This document shows, piece after piece, positions 60,643-64,000 of a stretch of DNA of 64,000 nt. Source of the stretch: JAEUMG01 sp046349315 (lineage in GTDB: Bacteria; Pseudomonadota; Alphaproteobacteria; Rhizobiales; Aestuariivirgaceae); assembly GCA_046349315.1 (NCBI GenBank), contig JAXMCQ010000018.1, positions 62,001 to 126,000 on the forward strand, read 5' to 3'. Position 1 is the first letter of the stretch; every line of letters begins with the position of its first letter. The translations under genes and the position numbers were made by a program. The notes below the pieces were generated by a model. That model saw only the letters and a program-made list of their open reading frames with translations. It did no database searches and was not told where the DNA came from.

Positions 60643-61299
60643 TCAACTCGAATTTGGCACCGCCTCGCCATCGATCCGGCTTGCGGCGATCACCGCTTGC
60701 GTGCGGCTGTCGACTTCGAGCTTTTGCAGGATCGCCGACACATGCGCCTTGACCGTGGCTTCCGAGACCTTGAGCTGATAGGCGATCTGCTTGTTGAGAA
60801 GGCCTTCGCGCAGCATCATCAGCACACGGATTTGTTGCGGCGTGAGCGTCGTCAGTCTTCGCGCCAATTGGTCGACCTCGCTGTCGGAACCGGATCGCGC
60901 GGCGGCATCCTCTGGCAACCAGATATCGCCGTTGAGGACCGCGGCGATCGCCCGTTTCATGGTCTCGGCACTTGAGGATTTCGGAATATAGCCGGAAGCG
61001 CCGAGCTCGATGGCGCGACGCATCAAATGGGCTTCCTCGCTCGCCGAGATGACCGCGATCGGAACCGAAGGATATTCCGCGCGCAGATAGACGAGGCCGG
61101 AGAAGCCCTGGACGCCCGGCATTTTGAGATCGAGGAGCACGAGATCGTAATCGCTGTCCTGGGCGAGGATATCGCTCACCGCATCGAGCGTCCCGGCCTC
61201 CGCGATGGCAATCCCGGGAAAGGCCGCGGTCAAGGCCTGCCTTACCGCCTCGCGAAACAGCGGGTGATCATCGACCACGATGACGCGCTGGCTTGCCAT
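60643..61299 (-). CDS. NarL/LuxR-family response regulator (CrbR-like)
   Basis: A 218-aa response regulator. The receiver has D10/D11 and phosphoacceptor D57 (VLLDLKMPG), with Ser/Thr in VISASEE and the conserved Lys in YIPKSSS. The LuxR-type HTH is LTPQQIRVLMMLREGLLNKQ, then KVSEATVKAHVSAILQKL. Its place tail-to-tail with the SSS-kinase suggests a CrbSR-type pair that controls acetate or other carboxylate use; this is inference from context. The stop lies 5 bp beyond repeat B. Confidence 0.92.
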   Translation of the reverse strand: MASQRVIVVDDHPLFREAVRQALTAAFPGIAIAEAGTLDAVSDILAQDSDYDLVLLDLKMPGVQGFSGLVYLRAEYPSVPIAVISASEEAHLMRRAIELGASGYIPKSSSAETMKRAIAAVLNGDIWLPEDAAARSGSDSEVDQLARRLTTLTPQQIRVLMMLREGLLNKQIAYQLKVSEATVKAHVSAILQKLEVDSRTQAVIAASRIDGEAVPNSS

Positions 61300-61418
61300 C
61301 GCCTCAGTCGCCCTCCCTGGCTATGCCTGCCGTGCATTCTTGTCATGAGCCTCGGCTGGCCTTTGCAAGGTTAGCGTGGTCATATCGGCGCGCCAAGCCT
61401 TACATCATGGAGTTATGA

Positions 61419-62375
61419 ATGGCGCGCCGTTCCGCCTATCCCGAAATTGAGCCCTATCGCCAGGGGCGCCTGCGCGTTTCCGACCTGCACGAACTCCACT
61501 TCGAGGACTGCGGCAATCCGGATGGGCAGCCTGTGGTTGTGCTGCATGGCGGGCCGGGTGGCGGCTCGATGCCCTATCTGCGCCGTCTCCATGATCCCGC
61601 GACCTATCGCATCATTCTCTTCGATCAGAGGGGATGCGGAAAATCGACGCCGCATGCCGAATTGCGCGAGAATACGACCTGGGATCTCGTCGCCGACATG
61701 GAGCGACTGCGCGAGTATCTCGGCATCGAGCGCTGGCAGGTGCTGGGCGGGTCCTGGGGCTCGACCTTGGCGCTCGCCTATGCCGAAACGCACCCCCAGC
61801 GTGTCACGGGCCTCGTCTTGCGCGGCATCTTCACGCTGCGCCGCAGTGAGTTGCTGTGGTTCTACCAGGAAGGCTGCAACTGGCTCTTCCCGGACGCCTG
61901 GGAGAGCTATCTGGCACCGATCCCGCCGGACGAGCGCCACGATATGATGGCCGCTTATTATAAGCGGCTCACCGGACCCGATCGCGCCGAGGCCTTGCGG
62001 TGTGCGAAAGCCTGGAGCCAGTGGGAGGCCACGACGATCTCGCTTCTGCCTGATCCGGCGCGGGTCGAACAATTCGGCCACGAAGATTATGCAATCGCCT
62101 TCGCCTCGATCGAATGCCACTATTTCGTCAATCGCGGCTTCTTCGCCTATGACGGGCAATTGATCGCCGAAGCCTCGAAACTGCGCGGCATTCCCGGCGC
62201 CATCGTCCATGGCCGCTATGACGTCGTGACCCCGCTCGGCATCGCCTGGGATTTGCATCGCGCCTGGCCGGAAGCGCATTTCGAAATCGTCGCCGATGCC
62301 GGTCACACCGTGACCGAGCCGGGACTGACCACCGCGATCCTCAAGGTTACCGACCGCATGCGCGGTTTAACCTGA
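61419..62375 (+). CDS. pip: Proline iminopeptidase
   Basis: A 318-aa alpha/beta hydrolase that removes N-terminal proline from peptides. The oxyanion motif VLHGGPGGGS (41-50), FDQRGCGKSTPH, the nucleophile GGSWGS with S112, and the end VHGRYDVVTPL...ADAGHTV supply the triad. It matches the S33 family type in length. It follows the response regulator divergently with 119 bp between starts. Confidence 0.94.
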   Translation: MARRSAYPEIEPYRQGRLRVSDLHELHFEDCGNPDGQPVVVLHGGPGGGSMPYLRRLHDPATYRIILFDQRGCGKSTPHAELRENTTWDLVADMERLREYLGIERWQVLGGSWGSTLALAYAETHPQRVTGLVLRGIFTLRRSELLWFYQEGCNWLFPDAWESYLAPIPPDERHDMMAAYYKRLTGPDRAEALRCAKAWSQWEATTISLLPDPARVEQFGHEDYAIAFASIECHYFVNRGFFAYDGQLIAEASKLRGIPGAIVHGRYDVVTPLGIAWDLHRAWPEAHFEIVADAGHTVTEPGLTTAILKVTDRMRGLT

Positions 62376-62755
62376 CGGAAACGACTCTTGTCGTCACCAC
62401 GATATCGCCGCAAATTCGCCCCGATCTCGGCCACAAGCAGCCATCATCCGACGTCACGCTCACCCTCGATCCAGCGGGGGATCGAGGCCGAAACAATCGG
62501 TTAAATGAGCGGGGAAAGCTTCATTTACTAGGGATTCCTAGTCGTACCCCAGTTGCGAGCGAGTTGGCCGCGCGGCTCCTGTCGCCGTCCCGGGCTTGCG
62601 TGTGCCAAAGGGCCCGCCTGCTCTTCCGAGAGGAGAGCAGGCGGGCCGCGCTTTCTGCTGGACAGCAAACCTCTGCGTCTCGTCATCTTCTCTTCATGCC
62701 GCGATTCCTAACTGTCGCCGCGATCGTCTCGGATCGCCGTCGAGCGGAGGGAAAC
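62376..62755. other. 380-bp region between pip and the PiT gene
   Basis: No protein gene is supported; the plus-strand frame from 62596 is a shadow. It contains a short palindrome ACTAGGGATTCCTAGT at 62527-62542 and a 14-bp perfect hairpin at 62611-62647. GGAGGGAAAC at its right end is the ribosome binding site of the PiT gene. Confidence 0.75.
62611..62647 (+). repeat. 14-bp perfect hairpin in the PiT leader
   Basis: GGCCCGCCTGCTCT pairs perfectly with AGAGCAGGCGGGCC around a 9-nt loop, followed by GCGCTTTCT. It lies 236 bp after the pip stop and 109 bp before the PiT start. It may be an attenuator, a terminator with a poor U-run, or a repeat. Confidence 0.65.
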
Positions 62756-64000
62756 GTGGCAGATGTAATGGCAACGACACCTGTGGGCGGCGGCCAGAGC
62801 CGGCCCCGTCTCGACGGCGGCATGAACATCGCGACCATGGTCCTGTTCGGCGGTGTCATGGCGGCGGGACTGCTCTTCACCGCCTACAGTCTTTATGTCG
62901 ACATCTCCGACGCAGGCACGACCGTCACGACATTGCTGCCGTTCCTGATGCTGGGCGTGGCACTGCTCATCGCCCTCGGTTTTGAATTCGTGAACGGCTT
63001 TCACGACACCGCCAATGCGGTGGCCACCGTCATCTATACCCACGCCTTGCCAGCCAATATCGCGGTCGTGTGGGCGGGAATCTTCAATTTTCTCGGAGTC
63101 ATGTTCGCTTCCGGAGCGGTGGCCTTCGGGATTATCGCCCTTCTGCCGGTGGAACTGATCCTTCAGGTTGGCAGCAGTGCCGGTTTTGCCATGGTCTTCG
63201 CGCTGCTGATCGCTGCGATTATCTGGAATCTCGGCACTTGGTATCTGGGCTTGCCGGCGTCGAGTTCCCATACACTGATCGGCTCGATCATCGGGGTGGG
63301 TGTTGCCAACGCTTTGATGCACGGCCAGGACGGCACCTCAGGCGTCGACTGGACCAAGGCCACCGAAATCGGCTGGTCGCTGCTCTTGTCGCCGATTTTT
63401 GGCTTCGTGGCAGCGGCATTGCTGTTCCTCGCCTTGAAATTCGTGGTGCGCAATCCCGCTCTCTACAAGCAGCCGGAGGGCAACAAACCGCCGCCATGGT
63501 GGATTCGCGGTATCCTCATCCTGACCTGCACCGGGGTCTCCTTCGCTCACGGCTCCAATGACGGTCAGAAGGGCATGGGACTGATCATGCTGATCCTCAT
63601 CGGCACGGTACCCACCGCCTATGCACTGAACCGTTCGATGTCTGACAGTCAGATGGTGCAATTCACCAAGACCTCGGCCGCGGCCGCCGAGGTCGTCGAA
63701 GGCAGGTCCGAGGGCTTCGCCGTTCCCGAGGGCGACCCCCGCGATGCGGTCAAGTCCTATGTGTCGCAACGCAAGATCAGCGAGGCGACCTTTCCATCGC
63801 TGGCAGGGCTGATGCGCGAGATCGCCAAGGATGTCGCCGGCTACGGTTCGCTCAACAAGGTTCCTGCCGCTTCGGTCGGCAACACAAGGAACGACATGTA
63901 CCTTGCATCGGAGGCAATCCGGTTTCTGCTAAAGGACAAGGGGAGCGGTCTCAGCAAAGCGGACCTCGCGACCCTTTCCGCCTATAAGGCATCGTTGGAC
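62756..64000 (+). CDS. Inorganic phosphate transporter, PiT family (partial)
   Basis: A proton- or sodium-coupled low-affinity phosphate carrier, cut after 415 codons by the window end. Helix motifs GFEFVNGFHDTANAVATVIY and GVSFAHGSNDGQKGMG are the duplicated PiT signatures (GANDVANA-like), with LPASSSHTLIGSIIG between. GTG at 62756 is preferred because GGAGGGAAAC lies directly upstream; an ATG at 62768 is in the same frame. The C-terminal part after 63700 is a long soluble region, still open at the end. It offers a second phosphate uptake route beside Pst. Confidence 0.92.
   Translation, partial: MADVMATTPVGGGQSRPRLDGGMNIATMVLFGGVMAAGLLFTAYSLYVDISDAGTTVTTLLPFLMLGVALLIALGFEFVNGFHDTANAVATVIYTHALPANIAVVWAGIFNFLGVMFASGAVAFGIIALLPVELILQVGSSAGFAMVFALLIAAIIWNLGTWYLGLPASSSHTLIGSIIGVGVANALMHGQDGTSGVDWTKATEIGWSLLLSPIFGFVAAALLFLALKFVVRNPALYKQPEGNKPPPWWIRGILILTCTGVSFAHGSNDGQKGMGLIMLILIGTVPTAYALNRSMSDSQMVQFTKTSAAAAEVVEGRSEGFAVPEGDPRDAVKSYVSQRKISEATFPSLAGLMREIAKDVAGYGSLNKVPAASVGNTRNDMYLASEAIRFLLKDKGSGLSKADLATLSAYKASLD

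Noticed and set aside
62596..62985. 129-codon plus-strand frame before the PiT gene
   Set aside because: Out of frame with the PiT protein and overlapping its conserved N-terminus; Arg/Gly/His-rich translation.
1..64000. tRNA, rRNA, prophage or plasmid genes
   Set aside because: I looked for them and saw no tRNA-like cloverleaf with a conserved TTCGA arm, rRNA segment, integrase, capsid or replication gene.

Overview
The window comes from a Gram-negative alphaproteobacterium, most likely of the order Hyphomicrobiales (Rhizobiales). The evidence is a GcrA cell-cycle regulator, a PodJ-like SEL1 protein, KDO/LPS synthesis (kdsB), a complete phoR-pstSCAB-phoU-phoB locus, LexA-type GTTC-N7-GTTC spacing, GANTC sites, high GC, and short palindromic intergenic repeats whose chance translations give the familiar spurious peptides MDPRNKSGDD and VIAGLVPAIH. 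I see no rRNA, tRNA, transposase, prophage or CRISPR array. This is ordinary chromosome, densely packed on both strands.

Layout. 1-5.5 kb: the 5' part of a YejA-like peptide-binding protein, a membrane cytochrome c, kdsB, pheA, nudC, and an acyl-CoA dehydrogenase with a MerR regulator. 5.8-9.2 kb: PodJ-like protein and a DUF3429 membrane protein. 9.3-12.5 kb: pdeM and an Lhr-type helicase, half of the ligase-associated DNA damage response set. 12.9-16.6 kb: an M23 peptidase, gcrA and two exported proteins. 16.7-24.1 kb: the phosphate locus. 24.2-28.6 kb: an esterase, an L,D-transpeptidase, a cysteine-rich orphan and a CocE-like hydrolase. 28.8-32.5 kb: the other half of the DNA damage set (exonuclease and ATP-dependent ligase), then ddl. 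32.7-41.9 kb: a peptide importer with three paralogous binding proteins. 42.1-48.0 kb: photolyase, a LysR/FMN-reductase/FAH unit, rpe-gap and MgtC. 48.2-55.0 kb: a potFGHI-type importer next to an acyl-CoA dehydrogenase/TetR/methyltransferase operon. 55.1-64 kb: aminotransferase, mscL, an SSS-fused hybrid kinase with a NarL-type regulator, proline iminopeptidase, and a PiT phosphate transporter cut by the window end.

How parts work together. Phosphate uptake is double: the high-affinity Pst system, with a three-unit PHO box before pstS, and a PiT carrier about 40 kb away. The DNA damage genes normally form one cluster, but here they are two pairs about 16 kb apart on opposite strands. An exact GTTC-N7-GTTC SOS box lies upstream of lhr. 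The same box fills the spacer of a strong plus-strand promoter followed by about 110 nt and a hairpin, which suggests an undescribed SOS-controlled small RNA. The pot-like importer and the neighbouring methyltransferase-TetR-dehydrogenase operon each carry a matching ATTGAACCGG-NN-TTCAA operator, which predicts one regulon. Starts were moved inward from the longest reading frame where a ribosome binding site, a signal peptide or a neighbour's stop argued for it. All functional calls are by recognition of motifs; no database search was run.
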